A stretch of 64,000 bases of DNA from Henckelia pumila (GCF_033568475.1 NW_027331833.1:3100001-3164000); one strand, 5' to 3'; shown: positions 45,050-56,999, numbered from the stretch's first letter. Notes: generated by a model from the sequence alone, not told the origin. A program made the numbers and translations.

Positions 45050-45886
45050 GGGCATCTCCAATGCAACACCATTTTGGCGTATGGTGTAGCATTCTTTGCT
45101 CCAATCCAGCGCTATTTTCATGGCCAGGTTGGAGCAAAATGATGCAACACTGTAGCTTTTACGTTATCTTTTTCTCTTTTTTTTTTGGGTTTTTTTTTTG
45201 TTTTGTTTTTTTTTGTTTCTAATTTATTCTTTAATTTTTTAAATAAATAAAATTAAAATTCATAAATTAAATAATGAGTTTAAATATTTAAGTAAATAAA
45301 ATAAAATTTTTAAAATTATTCTGAAAATATATGTAATTAAAATTTTTAATTCATTATTATTTCTACGTAGAAAATATTATTTTAGATATTATTGATATTT
45401 TAATTATTGTGTTTAAAAATATTTTGTGGAATAAATTAGTTATTGAGAATAAAATAATAGAGAATATTCCAAAAATATTTTTTTAGTGTAAAATTTAGAG
45501 TTAATGGGTTGAAGATTAGTTTTGAATTTGACGTAGGAATTACATTATTTTGAAGTTAGTGGGGAAAAATGCAATTTAGGTTCCTATGTTTGCTTATTGC
45601 ATTTTTAGACCTGCATGTTTCAATTTTTGGCAATTTCAGTCCTTTTTATTCGAAAATGCTTACGTGTCATTATACACGTCAGCTCCACATCAGCACTGCA
45701 TTGGTGTCACATCAGCGCCCCATCAGAAAAAGGATTCAAATTGCCAAATAAATAAATATAGCGGAGTAAAACTAAAATCTGAAAATATAGAGGACCAAAA
45801 TCGCAAATTGACAAACATACAAGACTAAAAAAGCAATTTTTCCAAGTTAGTGTGACAACAAAATAGCGTAATAATTTGGAGATGGT
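45050..45886. mobile_element. Probable non-autonomous element split by a MITE
   Basis: The left end GGGCATCTCCAATGCAACACC is typical of a frequent plant MITE class (GGGCATCTCCAAY). Near the right, ATTTGGAGATGG (45873-45884) is its approximate complement. A Mutator-type MITE (45562-45843) sits inside. No clean target duplication was found. Confidence 0.4.
45562..45843. mobile_element. Mutator-type MITE
   Basis: Ends GGGAAAAATGC and GCAATTTTTCC with a perfect 9-base duplication AAGTTAGTG (45553-45561, 45844-45852). Same family as 43167-43482, recognisable by CGTCAGCTCCACATCAGCAC and GGACCAAAATCGCAAA. Confidence 0.88.
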
Positions 45887-46336
45887 TGGATCAAGATCTG
45901 AACTGCAAATTAAAAAAAATACGATCGATAAATAATAATTATATTATACTTTGAGTTATTTAATTTAAAATTGGCATATCTACTCTTTTATAAATCTTTT
46001 GATATTTGAAATAAATATATAAGTTGGAATATCTTACAACAATTTTTATGAAATAGACACAAATTTTTAATATTTATTTTTTCGTAATATTATGGATATT
46101 TGATATAGTAAATTAATGTATCATTTATAGTGAAATTTATTTTAAATCATAGATTTTGTTTTATGTTCCTGGTCTTTTAAAACTAATGCCATAAATGATA
46201 TGATGTATATGTATATTAAATATATATTTAAATTATTTTAACGATAAAAATTTATAAATAGTTATTTTATAGAATGAATAAAATTTTATATACAAATTAT
46301 TTTAGAGATAAAAAATTATAAATAGTTATTTTATAT
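45887..46336. other. AT-rich DNA, no gene seen
   Basis: Contains an imperfect local repeat (AATTATTTTA...GATAAAAATTTATAAATAGTTATTTTAT at 46230-46290 and again at 46298-46336). Confidence 0.4.
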
Positions 46337-48105
46337 GTTGGTTGTGAAACACAAGTAATCTTGATTTCGATGATAACAAAACTTGTTACTATGTTTTTAA
46401 CATATTTAATCAAGTGTGTAGTTGGTAGATCAAAGTAGGAAGTTTTGAGCTGGAACTGATCAAATTTATTCAAGCTGGAATTATGGCGGAGTTTGTTTCA
46501 AACATATCTCATAGCTTAGTGATCCAAATAACCAGAGGACAAATCTTTTTGAAAGCCATATTTCAGACAAGATAAGTTAGTTCGGATGTTATCCATGCGA
46601 AATATTGGTCGCAATATCAAGCTGGATGCAATTGATGTAGCAACCAGATCAAACATTACTAACTCTGGTATTTGGACAATATCTTCCTGTCCATTTATCC
46701 AAATGGAACGATTTAGTATGCGTTGTGAAGCTAAGAGAATGATCTACAAATAATCTTCAAAAGTCAAAATCTGAATCGGAGTTTAAAAAACTGATAAATC
46801 ACGATGAACTTTTTGGTTCTGGACTGAAATTCTACAAAGCAGAATCTCTGACACAACTGAGTGTTTTGAGCATATCTTTCACGTACGAACTCGAAATCAA
46901 AATATTCTTGATTCCATGGAAATCCAAGACAAAGGGCTACAACTTTTATGTTCATCACTTTGCCCAGAAATTAGTGAATCAAGAGTTATGATCAAGTGAA
47001 CAGATCAGATCAATTGGACAAGACCAGATCAAAGTTGGACTATACCAGATTAGTTTGACCAGAGCAAACCAGAACAGACCAGATCAATGTTTGAATATAC
47101 CAGATCAAAGTTGGACCAGACCAGATCGGCCAGACCAGATCAATCAAACCAGTCCGATGAACAGTAAAATCATCTCAACTTCAGAAAATTGCCAACAACT
47201 CAAATATGACAGTTTCAACACCAGAAATCATACAAAAACATTCCAAACGGTCATATTCTTGTATCTAACGTTCATATCATTCTTGGAGCCCATAAATACA
47301 ACACTTTGAAGATCATTTACAAGATTTTGATGGGGATTCAAAGCGTGGGTAGCCTACTTGAAGAAATTAGCTAGAATGGGAGAAAGTCCAATGTGTGAGG
47401 ATATATTTGAGAGAAAAATACGCTTTAAAGAGATTAAATCCTCATACACAATCACTCACACTTATACAAGAGAGATGGGCATCAAAGATTAGTTGAGTGA
47501 GTCTTAACACAACGACATTAAAGATTATGCTTATAGTCTTGGCATAAGAAACATTAAACATTATGCGGATTGTGAGGTTGAAGCTTACAATCGAGAGGCT
47601 AGGAGTTCTTGTTTAGGCAGTTGATAAGTCCTAAATCGGATTGGGTTTGTACAATGGATTGTATAAATAAAAGTTTTCTAGTGGATCCTTCCAAGGGGAA
47701 AAAGGGATGACGTAGGAGTTTTATCTTCGAACATCCATAAACAAATCCATGTCTCTTTAATTCTTGTATTTATTTATTGCTACTGTTTTGGATTGCATCG
47801 TTGAAGCATTTTATGTGTTTGATAAAATACCAAAATATTGCATACAAAGTTTTTGATAATATGTTTCAACCAAAGTATTTTTATCATTTCAACTTGCATT
47901 CTTTTCAAACTATTTCTAAAATGTTTAATTGATTTTTAGAGGGATTAATATTTTGAGTGTTTTCCGCTCGGTTTGAAAACCGATCTCGATATAATCTTTT
48001 GGTGTTTGGTTCATTTTTGAACATTTCAAAAATGAGCTATTGTAGCTCAAAAATATTTTTAGTGTGTATTCACCACCCCCTCTACACACCCTCACGATCC
48101 TAACA
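46337..48105 (+). mobile_element. Solo LTR, plus strand
   Basis: Starts TGTTGGTTGTGAAACACAAG and ends CTCACGATCCTAACA. Flanking pentamers are TTATA (46332-46336) and TTAAA (48106-48110), a target duplication with one change. Repeats of an ACCAGATCAA word (46995-47160) lie in the U3 part. The downstream part (47580-47760, GGAGTTCTTGTTTAGGCAGT and AAGTCCTAAA) matches the minus-strand LTR at 48736-49818, so the two are related families. Confidence 0.78.
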
Positions 48106-48735
48106 TTAAAGAATCATAAAATTTATATATCTAACTAGTATCTCACCCGTGCGATGTACGAAATTTTATTTTATGTAATTAATTATTATAATTAATAAGT
48201 ATAAGTATTTGCATAAATTAGTTATAGTTATTGATATAATGTAATAAAAAACTTTTATAAGACAGTCTTATGAATCAATTTTGTGAGATAAATATATTTT
48301 TTTCGACTAAAGAAAAAGTATTATTTTTAGGCTAAGATTAATATTTTTATTGAGATAGCCATCGGGTTGACCTGTCTAATAATATTTTTATTTTATAAAC
48401 TGTTATTTTTACAAAAAAAATACCTAACAAATAATAAAATTATTTTAGTAAATCTATATATAAAAAAAATTTACCTACACAAATAGAATGATAAAGATTA
48501 GGAAAAAGGGACTATACTCTAAATATTCAATGACAAAATCAATAAGTTTCGTGTGATATCCATTGATTTCTCTGTTTTGAGGGAAGTCTCTTGAAATCAT
48601 TACACAAATGATATCTAGAAAAAATATGATAAAAATACGAACTATGTTAGATCCATTTACAAAAATTACGTCAATTACACAAAATATTTGATGTATACAT
48701 AAATAAAACATGAAAAAGAACTTGCCAGAAAAGTT
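48106..48735. other. Intergenic DNA with repeat fragments
   Basis: Holds CACCCGTGCGATGTACG (48147-48163), a word seen in altered form at 62373-62390 and common at one end of a plant dispersed repeat, and a TAAGACAGTCTTATGAATC-type fragment (48258-48276). No gene is seen. Confidence 0.35.
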
Positions 48736-49818
48736 TGTTAGGATCGGTTTAGTATGTAGAGGGGGGTGATTACACCGAAAAATTATTTCGATGGGTAAGG
48801 ATTGAATTAATCGATTTAGTGATTAAATTTGAATTTTATCTTGATCTCTAATGCAATTTAACAAACAGAGTATGTGCGGAAATATGTCAAATTACATATT
48901 TGAACACTTATAATAAACCAGTGTATGCAAGATAGATAATAGGTAGGTAAATTGATAATATACACGAAAAGATGTTTCTGGATGTTCGGAGATTTCAATA
49001 ACTCCTACGTCATCCCTTCTTCCACCTCGAAAGGATATCACTAGAAGACTTTGAATCTTACAAGAAATTTGCAAAACCCCAATCCGGTTTAGGACTTATA
49101 CACTGCCTAAACAAGAACTCCTAGTTATATATCAGTTTCAGTCCTAGACTGATAAAATGAAGATGTTTACAAATCGATTGACTTAGCACAAAAATGATCC
49201 TTCAATGATCAGAGTATCAATTGAGCGTTTGTGCTTTGAGTTCTTTGATCGATTATCAAGCTTTTGAGATTTTGAATATTCACGCAATGAACGTTGTTGG
49301 CAAAAGTTCCAGAAAGCTTTTTCAATCGATCGAGATCCCTATTTATACTCTTTGGATGCTAATGGTAATACATTCAAAATGGATCTTCAGATAGAATTTT
49401 GAATTATTCCCGTTGCATTTGTCACTTTCAAGAACAATCTCTGAGGCCGACAATTTCCTTTGGATCATGGTACTAAATTTTGTGAATGTGTCAGAGTACG
49501 TAAAATTCTATCCAAAAGATCGTAAGGGTAAACTGATGATGTTTCAGTTTAGTGTCTTTAGTCTCGTTGATTTGAACACTCTCAGTTGAGGTCTTATGCG
49601 AGACGGTTTAGCGCTTCTTTCTTTGTATGGCAGTTTGGTCTTAGCGCTTCAGTTTATCTTCCGCAAGTCAATTTAGCTTAGCACTTCAGTTTAGCTTCCG
49701 CTAAATCAGTTTTGCTTAGCGCTTCAGTTTAGCTTCCGCTAGATCATTTTAGCTTAGCGCTTTAGTTTAGCTTCCTCGACAGTTTTTCATACAAGTTTTT
49801 CACGATAACTTGTAAACA
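48736..49818 (-). mobile_element. 3' LTR of a truncated minus-strand retroelement
   Basis: On the minus strand it starts TGTTTACAAG (49818) and ends CGATCCTAACA (48736), sharing its R/U5-like part with the 46337 solo LTR. 49620-49780 has about four imperfect 39-base repeats (GCGCTTCAGTTTAGCTTCCG word), in the U3 part. Directly upstream lies a polypurine-like stretch and then coding remnants, which identifies it as the 3' rather than the 5' LTR. Confidence 0.72.
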
Positions 49819-49857
49819 CCAAAATTTAATTTCCCAAAAATTTCCTCCTTTTTGGTG
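49819..49857 (-). other. Polypurine-like tract before the 3' LTR
   Basis: On the minus strand AAAAAGGAGGAAATTTTTGG leads into the LTR start. It has the composition and position of a plus-strand primer. Confidence 0.5.
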
Positions 49858-50062
49858 TTTTTCAAAACTTAGATGATGCTGACATAATAATGCTGACATA
49901 AACTAATTGACTGATCAAACTGATGTCATTTTGAAAAACTGTTGCGATCTTCCCTATTTTTGATAAATCAACAAAATTCCAGGTAAAAGCGGTAACATGT
50001 ATGTTGAATAATTATAAAATCCAGATACAAGTGTAGATAAAATAATAAGACAGAAGAATCTA

Positions 50063-52088
50063 TCATAGATCTGGAAAGGGTCTTGGCAGAGAGGTGTTGG
50101 GACTGGAAGAGGATGGTCGAGATGCTTGCGTGTGATAACTTGGTGCTGGTTGTGGAACAAATCCCTGAGTATGTAAAATTTCCCGAGAAATGCCTGTTAG
50201 TTGCGCAATTTGTTTGGACAGACCTTGAAAGTTTGAGTTGACCGTCGTGTGAAGAACCTGAACATAAAAATTCAAATTGTCAATTTTTTTCTTCAGAGAC
50301 TGGTGAGATTGCTGCAGTTAAGACATCGAACTATTCAGTTCTCTAGAGTTCAGGAGAATCTTGTCCAAGATTGCAAACTTCTCTTGTAATTTGATCAATT
50401 CAGAGTTCACAGAGTTGAGAAGAGAATTGATGTTGCTGTTAGTTTTACCATGATTATCTCGAAGAGCAATTATATCCTTTGATAGAGTATGCAGAGAATA
50501 TTCCATGTCTGCGATAGTTTGACACCAATCTTCATCCACATCTGATTTTGGTGATAAATGTGATTTGCCAGAGATAGCAAATTGTTGTTGTAGAATGTTC
50601 ATAAAATCTGTTCTCTGAGCTTTGAAAAGATATGGAGGATCAGTTAAGCTCACGTCAACTTTCTCTTTTCCTTTGTTCTGCTGAGAGGAGGATTCAGGAG
50701 CAGAGTGAGTAACGACTGCTAGAGACTTAGATTATGTTTCAACCTCAATAGCGTCATCAACATGAGAAATGACTCTTCTATTGTGTGATTTTTCTGGTGA
50801 ACTCTTGGAAGGATTCGCTTGTAAGTCATCAGTTGCAGTATGGGGTTTTGCTTGTAAATCAACGATTGCACGAGGTGAAGTTTCTTGTACATCGGCAGTT
50901 GATCCAGATGATTTTTCTTGTAGATCACCAGGTAAACTGGATGGTTTTTCTGGTAAATCCTCAGTTGAATCAGATGTTCACAGCTTTGAGATTGAGCTTC
51001 AGGCTTTTTGAAAAAAGACATTGGAATAACCACTCTTCATGAGACTGGTGAGGATGAATAATAATGGCCAACAATTGATCTTGATTGAGATCAGTTTTAG
51101 GAGGTGCAATTTCTAGAGAAAGTGATTTACTTTCTGGCTCTGTGAGTGCAGTAGTGGGATAAGAGATATCTTCCAAAAGAAGAGGTTGTTCTTCTTCAAT
51201 TTCAATGTGATCAGAAATTTGGGGGACAACTTCATCCATAGGAGTTGGATGATAGGTATCGTCCAGAAGAGGAAGTTGTTGTTCTTCATGTCCAATATGA
51301 GATATCACTTCATCTACATTCATCAAATGTAGTTCAGGTAAAGCCGTATCAGTTTCAGAGATGTGTAGTTGCTGCTCAATTGAAGTATCATTTGGGTTCT
51401 GAGCTGCGAAGGCTTCCTTTTGAAGTTCTTCAAAGACCTTATCAACTGTATATGTTGAGGATTCAGTTGAGGTTCGAGCCTTTTTAGTCTTATTATGTTT
51501 GGATCGAAACTTGGAGTGAGACTTATGTTTCTTCTCAACAAAAGGTTCTGGAATAACTAGGTTTTTGTCATTCTCCCAAAACTTGATTTTCATATGTAGA
51601 GTGATGAGATCACTTTGAAGCTGAGTGAACACTGATCTATCTTCATAGGCAGTTCTGGTGAACAGATCATAATTCTTTTGGAGTTCTTCAACAATTTGAG
51701 TTATATTCTCATGAGATCAAAGAAGTATTGTCTTCTCTCCATAGCTTCTTGAATGTCTACAGTTTTGACTACCTTTAGCACAATCTCCTCATATTTAACA
51801 AACCTATTCAATTCATTTTTTTTTTTTTGAGATTTCGGGCCAATGTAGAAGTCCGATATTTATGTCATTCATCATATAACGAGTCATACTTCTTTAAGCA
51901 TATTCAAGGACTTTATCCATAGTTAAATCTATTTGAACTTGAATTGCATTTGTAGGCATGTCATGGTCTGAGGAGGAAGCGATGTGAGGATTAGATGATC
52001 CTGATTGCAAGTCTAGACCGGAGTGATTGTGCTCAACCAATTGTCTTGAAGATAAACCTCCTGAAGGTCTTGCAGGAGGAAAGTCCAC
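50063..52088 (-). pseudogene. Downstream part of the retroelement 3' ORF
   Basis: Four minus-strand frames (52088-51894, 51632-50970, 50653-50318, 50275-50063) follow the domain ORF in order and are separated by frameshifts or stops. The first reads ARPSGGLSSRQLVEHNHSGL. The second is Glu/Pro/Leu-rich and low in complexity (EEQPLLLEDISYPTTA). The third and fourth are heptad-like coiled coil (MEYSLHTLSKDIIALRDNHG, LNSVNSELIKLQEKFAILDK) with a Pro/Ser tail. This matches the domain, linker and coiled-coil plan I recall for the family. No enzyme motif is present. Confidence 0.55.
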
Positions 52089-52146
52089 GAGTATTGATAA
52101 AGTCTGGAATGGAGCCTGTTGAGGTTTGACAATATCTTCAGAGTCT

Positions 52147-53017
52147 TCATCTGCTGGAGTTTCTTGAGATACTCTGAATTGGTTCTACAACCATTGGTTG
52201 TTTTTCCTTGATATATGATTTCGTTTGAGTATCCTGATCCTCAAGTGCTTCATTAGATGAACTGGGAGCTTTTGTAGTGGAGATATTTGTTGGTTTGGGA
52301 ATCACAGAAATGATCAGTTTAGTAGGAGAGTTTGTGGGCTTAGTCTGCAAAGTTCTTGGGGGTTTTTGGCAGATGCTCCACAATCTCTTCACTGTCGGTT
52401 TCTTCACTATCATAGATGACAAGATTTCTTTTCTTCTTGATGCTTTTCTTGGCCTTGGTCTTGGTCTTGGGTTTCTCGCAACGACAGAATCAGTAGACTC
52501 TTTGGAGTGAAAATTTGCTAAGTATTCATCGTTCATAACTCGAAGCTTGTGTAGTTGAGAAGTCTCTTGAAGGCTGATTCCCAAGACTTCGAGGAGTCTA
52601 CTAATTTGAGAAACATATCCCGAAAATTGTTTGGAAGCAGTCATCATCTGAGAAAAGATTATGAAAATAAGATAACCCCAGTTGATCTTAAGGCCCTTCA
52701 TAATAACTGTCATCACCTTGAATTTTTCAACTGTCAGTTTAGCAAAAGATTCTCTTTTTGCGAGAAGTCTCTTTGCAACAATGTCGGCGAGAAGTTGATA
52801 TTCCAGTTTCAAGTATCTTTTAAATGCGGAGAGAGAGATAGCTTGATTTGAGCTTGAGAAGGTACTTTGCATTTCTGTAAGATCAGTTGCAGAGACGATA
52901 TTAAAGTCGATAATACCCGAAGTTGGTAAACTGAAGGTTTCTGCAAAAAATTCTTCACTGATTGCGACGAGATGTCCTCCAACAGAGAGTAAGAGTTTGT
53001 CATCTTCCGCTAAAGTA
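52147..53017 (-). pseudogene. 'Putative plant transposon protein' domain ORF, N-terminus lost
   Basis: The frame includes LVAISEEFFAETFSLPTSGI, FKRYLKLEYQLLADIVAKRL, SFAKLTVEKFKVMTVIMKGL and KINWGYLIFIIFSQMMTASK, the conserved core of a plant repeat-associated family of unknown function. The family proteins I recall have about 55 more residues before this point. Here the frame is cut at about 53015 by sulfotransferase sequence; the open frame running on to 53043 uses the antisense of that gene. Its place directly upstream of a polypurine-like tract and 3' LTR suggests it is an extra 3' ORF of an LTR retrotransposon. Confidence 0.6.
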
Positions 53018-53494
53018 CATTTGTGACGGGATTGAGGTTGCAAGAACAGGAAACTTATTCTCTTTCACGTATGTTTGCTCACTTTATCAATGGGGTGAGC
53101 TCTTTCGGACCCTTTTGGAATCATGTCCTAGAGTATTGGAATCAGAGAAAACAAAATTCAGACAAGGTCTTTTTCTTGAAATATGAGGATTTGAAAAGGG
53201 ATCCCGAACTCTATCTACGTCGCTTGGCGGAGTTTCTTGAATGCCCGTTTTCTGCAGAGGAAGAGGGATCGGGGATGGTGGAAGAAATCATAAAAATTTG
53301 TAGTTTCAAGAATTTGAGCAGTCTTGAAATCAATCAGACTAGGAAATTATCATGTAGCGGTGTGGAAAATAAAGCATTTTTTTGTCGAGGTGAGATTGGG
53401 GATTGGAAGAATCATTTGACTGATGAAATGATCAAGAAGATGGATGAAACTAGTGAAAAGAATTAAGTTTGGTGGATCAGGATTAGTCTTGTAA
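53018..53494 (+). pseudogene. Sulfotransferase fragment (SOT-C), 5' truncated
   Basis: The homology to SOT-A/B starts at about residue 177 (CATTT...GATTGAGGTTG) and runs to the family stop. GVSSFGPFWNHVLEYWNQRK, KVFFLKYEDLKRDPELYLRR and GEIGDWKNHLT are clear. All residues that bind the 5'-phosphosulfate and the catalytic His are missing. The RRG of the C-terminal motif is CRG. A one-base shift near 53462 makes a premature stop; the ancestral stop is at 53492-53494. It adjoins the truncated retroelement, whose arrival or a later deletion removed the first half. Confidence 0.93.
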
Positions 53495-54334
53495 TTGAAT
53501 TTAATTATTGAGTACTTATTTATTTTTTGTGAGGTCAACATTGCAAATAAACCACTTTATTTGTTTGTGTAGTTTGGCTTTAATTTGTGGGGGTGGTTTA
53601 TCCTTTTCTTTCTGTCTTGTTGATGTCTTTCATTTTTTATTTTTTTTTATTTGGGGAGGGGATTATGAGGATTGGTTCTCGATATTTAAATCTCATCACG
53701 AATTTAAGATCTTGGTGTCGGACTAGTCAAGAACGGATTTAGTTTAGGGGAGTCCAAGATTGTAGCCCATCCCAAATTTTTTTTATTATTGTATAATTTT
53801 TTACTTACAAAATAAAAGATTATAAAATCCACAATAATCCATCCTTCTATTTAATTGTGCGAATAAATTTTTCCTCAATACTTTTGTGAATTTACCATTA
53901 CGCCCTTCCAACAATTCCACTATCCAGCAACCCAAAAATAATAATAAAAAAAATTATCTTCTTCTCACCAAACGACGGTTCACCCCTCCTCCACACATTT
54001 CCCCCCAACAGTTATCTGCCCAAAATCATCAACATCTTCAACAACTTCCTCTTCGACTCCTACATTCCTATTCTTATTCCTATTCCTACAAACAAAGCAA
54101 ACACAAGCATTCCAGTACTACGGCACACAAAGGCATTCTTCTCTACCAAAATTCTCTGCAACATAAATCACCCCCATCTCGCTACGGAACTCAAAAACGT
54201 TCTTATCAAGGTACCATTCTTCATTCACATTGTATCTCTAAAAAAATTCACGCACAAAGTGTCTGAAGGGGACAACCCTTACACTCAAACAACGACCTTA
54301 ATTTGTGTGGGATCCGGAAAATTTTCCAATTTGG
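53495..54334. other. Intergenic DNA, no gene seen
   Basis: A 126-codon open frame at 53886-54266 is low-complexity (Gln, His, Ser, Tyr runs from CCTATTCTTATT repeats) and is not supported as a gene. 53720-53790 resembles a GGGGAGTCCAAG-type element end. Confidence 0.4.
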
Positions 54335-54405
54335 TTGAATAATCTTGTAATGTTTGATATTTATACTACTTAATAAAATTTACAAGATGTTTGCCCTCAA
54401 AAAAA
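54335..54405 (+). mobile_element. LINE 3' end fragment
   Basis: ATCTTGTAATGTTTGATATT, then AATAAAATTTACAAGATG and a short A-tail, parallels the 3' end of the LINE at 41120-41183 (ATCTTGTAATTACTGATATT). No ORF2 sequence is left upstream, consistent with extreme 5' truncation. Confidence 0.5.
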
Positions 54406-54409
54406 ATAA

Positions 54410-55157
54410 TTCACGTTCCCTGTGTACTTTGTTCTCCTCAAATTCCCAAGGTCACACCACATATATATACAATCAATTGCATTACAGCCTCACCAATTAA
54501 CGTTATATGCGATATATTTGTGTACTACTAATTCAATTCCAATAAAATATATTATGAATTTTAAAAAAAATCTCATTATAGTTTTGTATTTAATTTTAAT
54601 TCTAATAAAATACATTAACATATTATGAATGAGATATATTTCTTAGTTCATATTTATTTAAGTTTATCAATTAGTTTTTTCATAATAATAATAATTACAA
54701 ACTATTACATCAATTAAATTTCATTCATATCATCAGTAAATGCAACGAAATGATTAAAATGATATATGTTCTCTTCATAATATATATTAATCATGTTATA
54801 ATGATGGATATCACGTACAATCATTTCTATATTCATTGAAAATTAGCTTGTACAATGCTTAATGAAACTCAAAATTAATTTCTTCTACCTTATAGCAGGT
54901 TAACAATTATCTATATCAACTTTATAAAATTATTAAGTATTTTATAATTATATTATTTACCCTTTCTTCCATACAATTTTATGAAATTAAAACTTCAATT
55001 TAATTTAAGAGAGAATGATTGCAAATACTTTACAAGTAATATATTTTAATATATTTAAATATTATAAATTATAATTAATTTTCTTCTTCATTTTCATCTC
55101 AGGTCCTAAAGCTGCATAAACCCATATTTTTTCATCAAATCAAAATCAAATTATAGC
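54410..55157. other. AT-rich DNA, possible 5' flank of the multi-exon candidate
   Basis: No coding signal. TCATTTTCATCTCAG at 55089-55103 is an acceptor-like sequence that could start a 5' untranslated exon of the gene proposed at 55158. Confidence 0.3.
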
Positions 55158-56413
55158 ATGGGCCGAAAATCTTCAATATTCTCAGACAAAAGGTACGATA
55201 CAACATTTTTCCTATAATTATTTCTTATTGTAGCATTTTACCCTTAATTTTTCTTGTAATGAAGTTCTTAATGGGTACAAAAATATCAATTTTTTCGAAT
55301 TTATGATAGTTGATTTAATTTTTTATTCAACAGGTTATTATTCGAAAGTAGCATTTGCAAGGCTGTCGATAATATGACATCAAATTCAACCTCGCAAGGT
55401 ATATGTATCTTCACAACCTATTATGAACATCACTTCAAAAAAAAAAAACTTGCAATTCCTATTTGATGTTGTTCACTGTATTAATATTAGAGTCATTCGC
55501 AGCAAGTGCCTCAAAAGTTAAAAAAGGGTCTGAGGACGCATCCAATCTCAGCAAGAAAAGAAAAGAAAGAGATTTCAACTCAGGTTTCCCAAATTTCTTT
55601 CATCATTGTGTTTCCAATTGTCATAAATTGTTATGTGTTTTTAAAAAATGATCTTCCCATATATTTATTTCTTCATTTCTTATATGTGATTTTGTACTTT
55701 AATAATTTCTCAAAATCATTTTATGAAAAAATAAACAAATTTGCAGAAAGTGCCTCCAAAGGCAAAAACCGATCTGAAGACGCATCTGAGCCAACAAAGA
55801 AAAGAAAAGAAAGAAATTCCAAATCTAACAGGTTCTCCAAATTTTGTTTTATCATTGCGATGCGTATTGACAATATAAAATATAATAATTACTTTTTTAT
55901 TTCCTTATTATCGTTTTAAACACTAGATCCTCAAAAATATTCCAAAGAAAAAAAAGTTGGTTACACTCGTTCTAACATTTCTATACAATTTCATTTTGGT
56001 TGTGCATTGTTAGTAATTTTCCGAAAAACATCTATTGCATCTATATTTTTTTCCTATCAATATTATACATTACAATATATGCCTAAAATGATGTTCATTT
56101 TCATTTATTTATTTTATCAAAAGGGTATTATCCGATGATGCCAGCTCTATGCCTATTGATTACATGCACACCAAACAGCTGGCACAAGGTATATTTTTAA
56201 GATAAAAGTTTCATATATCCTAGAATTACCAATTACCTCGCTTTTTATATTTCAAGCTGTTAACTATAATAATTATTTGCATACATATTTGCAGTAAATA
56301 CTTCAGAAAAGGACAATGCAATATCCAAACATTCAAATTCTCTTATCCAAGCTTGTCCTCAACAGATTAAAAATGCATTACAACCAAGAAAAAAAAGGAA
56401 AAGAGAAAGATAA
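55158..56413 (+). CDS. Candidate small multi-exon gene, Lys/Arg-rich product
   Basis: Six short segments with GT-AG borders and matching phases can be chained: 55158-55192, 55334-55398, 55503-55583, 55747-55831, 56124-56188 and from 56296. Predicted product about 150 residues, rich in Ser, Lys and Arg with nuclear-localisation-like KKRKER words; no known domain. Exons 2 and 5 are both 65 bases with the same phases (starting RLLFESS and RVLSDDA). Exons 3 and 4 are alike (SASKVKKGSEDAS, SASKGKNRSEDAS). The last segment reaches its KKRK end at 56413 only with a one-base shift, so its end is uncertain or the copy is broken. It may be a decayed gene, or part of a mobile element. It is cut close downstream by a Ty3 fragment. 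Confidence 0.35.
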
Positions 56414-56424
56414 CGTCACGTTAC

Positions 56425-56691
56425 TCATTGCTGTAAAATGACTAACCTAATTCTGCGGTCATCGGTATAGTCAAAAAAATCAAAAAGCTGATCAATGTCA
56501 TCAAGCCAACTTTCACAATCGACGGAGTTCTCGGTACCCGTCAAGGTCGGCGGTCGAAACGATCGAAATCTCTTCAGCAAAATTTCCATAGGAGTGGCTG
56601 TCGCATCCATCCGCTCACCCTCAGTACTACCCTGATCCATCGGAGTAGTAAAAACTGGTCGTCCTCTGTTCGAACCTCGTCTAGGAGCCAT
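56425..56691 (-). pseudogene. gag: Gag N-terminal fragment
   Basis: The frame reads MAPRRGSNRGRPVFTTPMDQ, then RFRSFRPPTLTGTENSVDCE and FFDYTDDRRIRLVI, the N-terminal part of a chromovirus Gag. YTDDRRIRLV is also in the interior of the 26318 element. It is cut after about 85 residues, before the capsid major homology region and zinc knuckle. Confidence 0.82.
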
Positions 56692-56999
56692 ATCTGATAC
56701 CAAAGGAGTTAGGACACAATAACTCAATTCAAATAATTCGGTTTCCAATCATTCCTCTTTCTCGATTAATCCAACCTTCTCGAGGAGATTCAAATTCGAT
56801 CCAGGAATTCCAACAATTGATATCTCAAGTAATTCATGCTTTAGAAATTAAATCACAAATCATATAATTCAATTAATTTAAGAATCGATAAAGCATGTTC
56901 GCACGTATTCAAATAATCATTTAAACAAATCATTCACATGCGAGAATTCAATTCATGCGGACTCGATCTACCCCGCTCACTCTAGTTCAGTCCAAGAAA

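Noticed and set aside
48147..48163. Possible Helitron end (also 62371-62391)
   Set aside because: The words resemble a frequent plant repeat end, but no 5' TC, 3' CTRR end with hairpin, or helicase fragment could be placed.
52997..53043. Extension of the retroelement ORF to a Met at 53043
   Set aside because: The added residues are the antisense of the sulfotransferase fragment, so the start is accidental.
53886..54266. 126-residue open frame
   Set aside because: Low-complexity Gln/His/Ser/Tyr text from short nucleotide repeats, no homologue recognised, no gene context.
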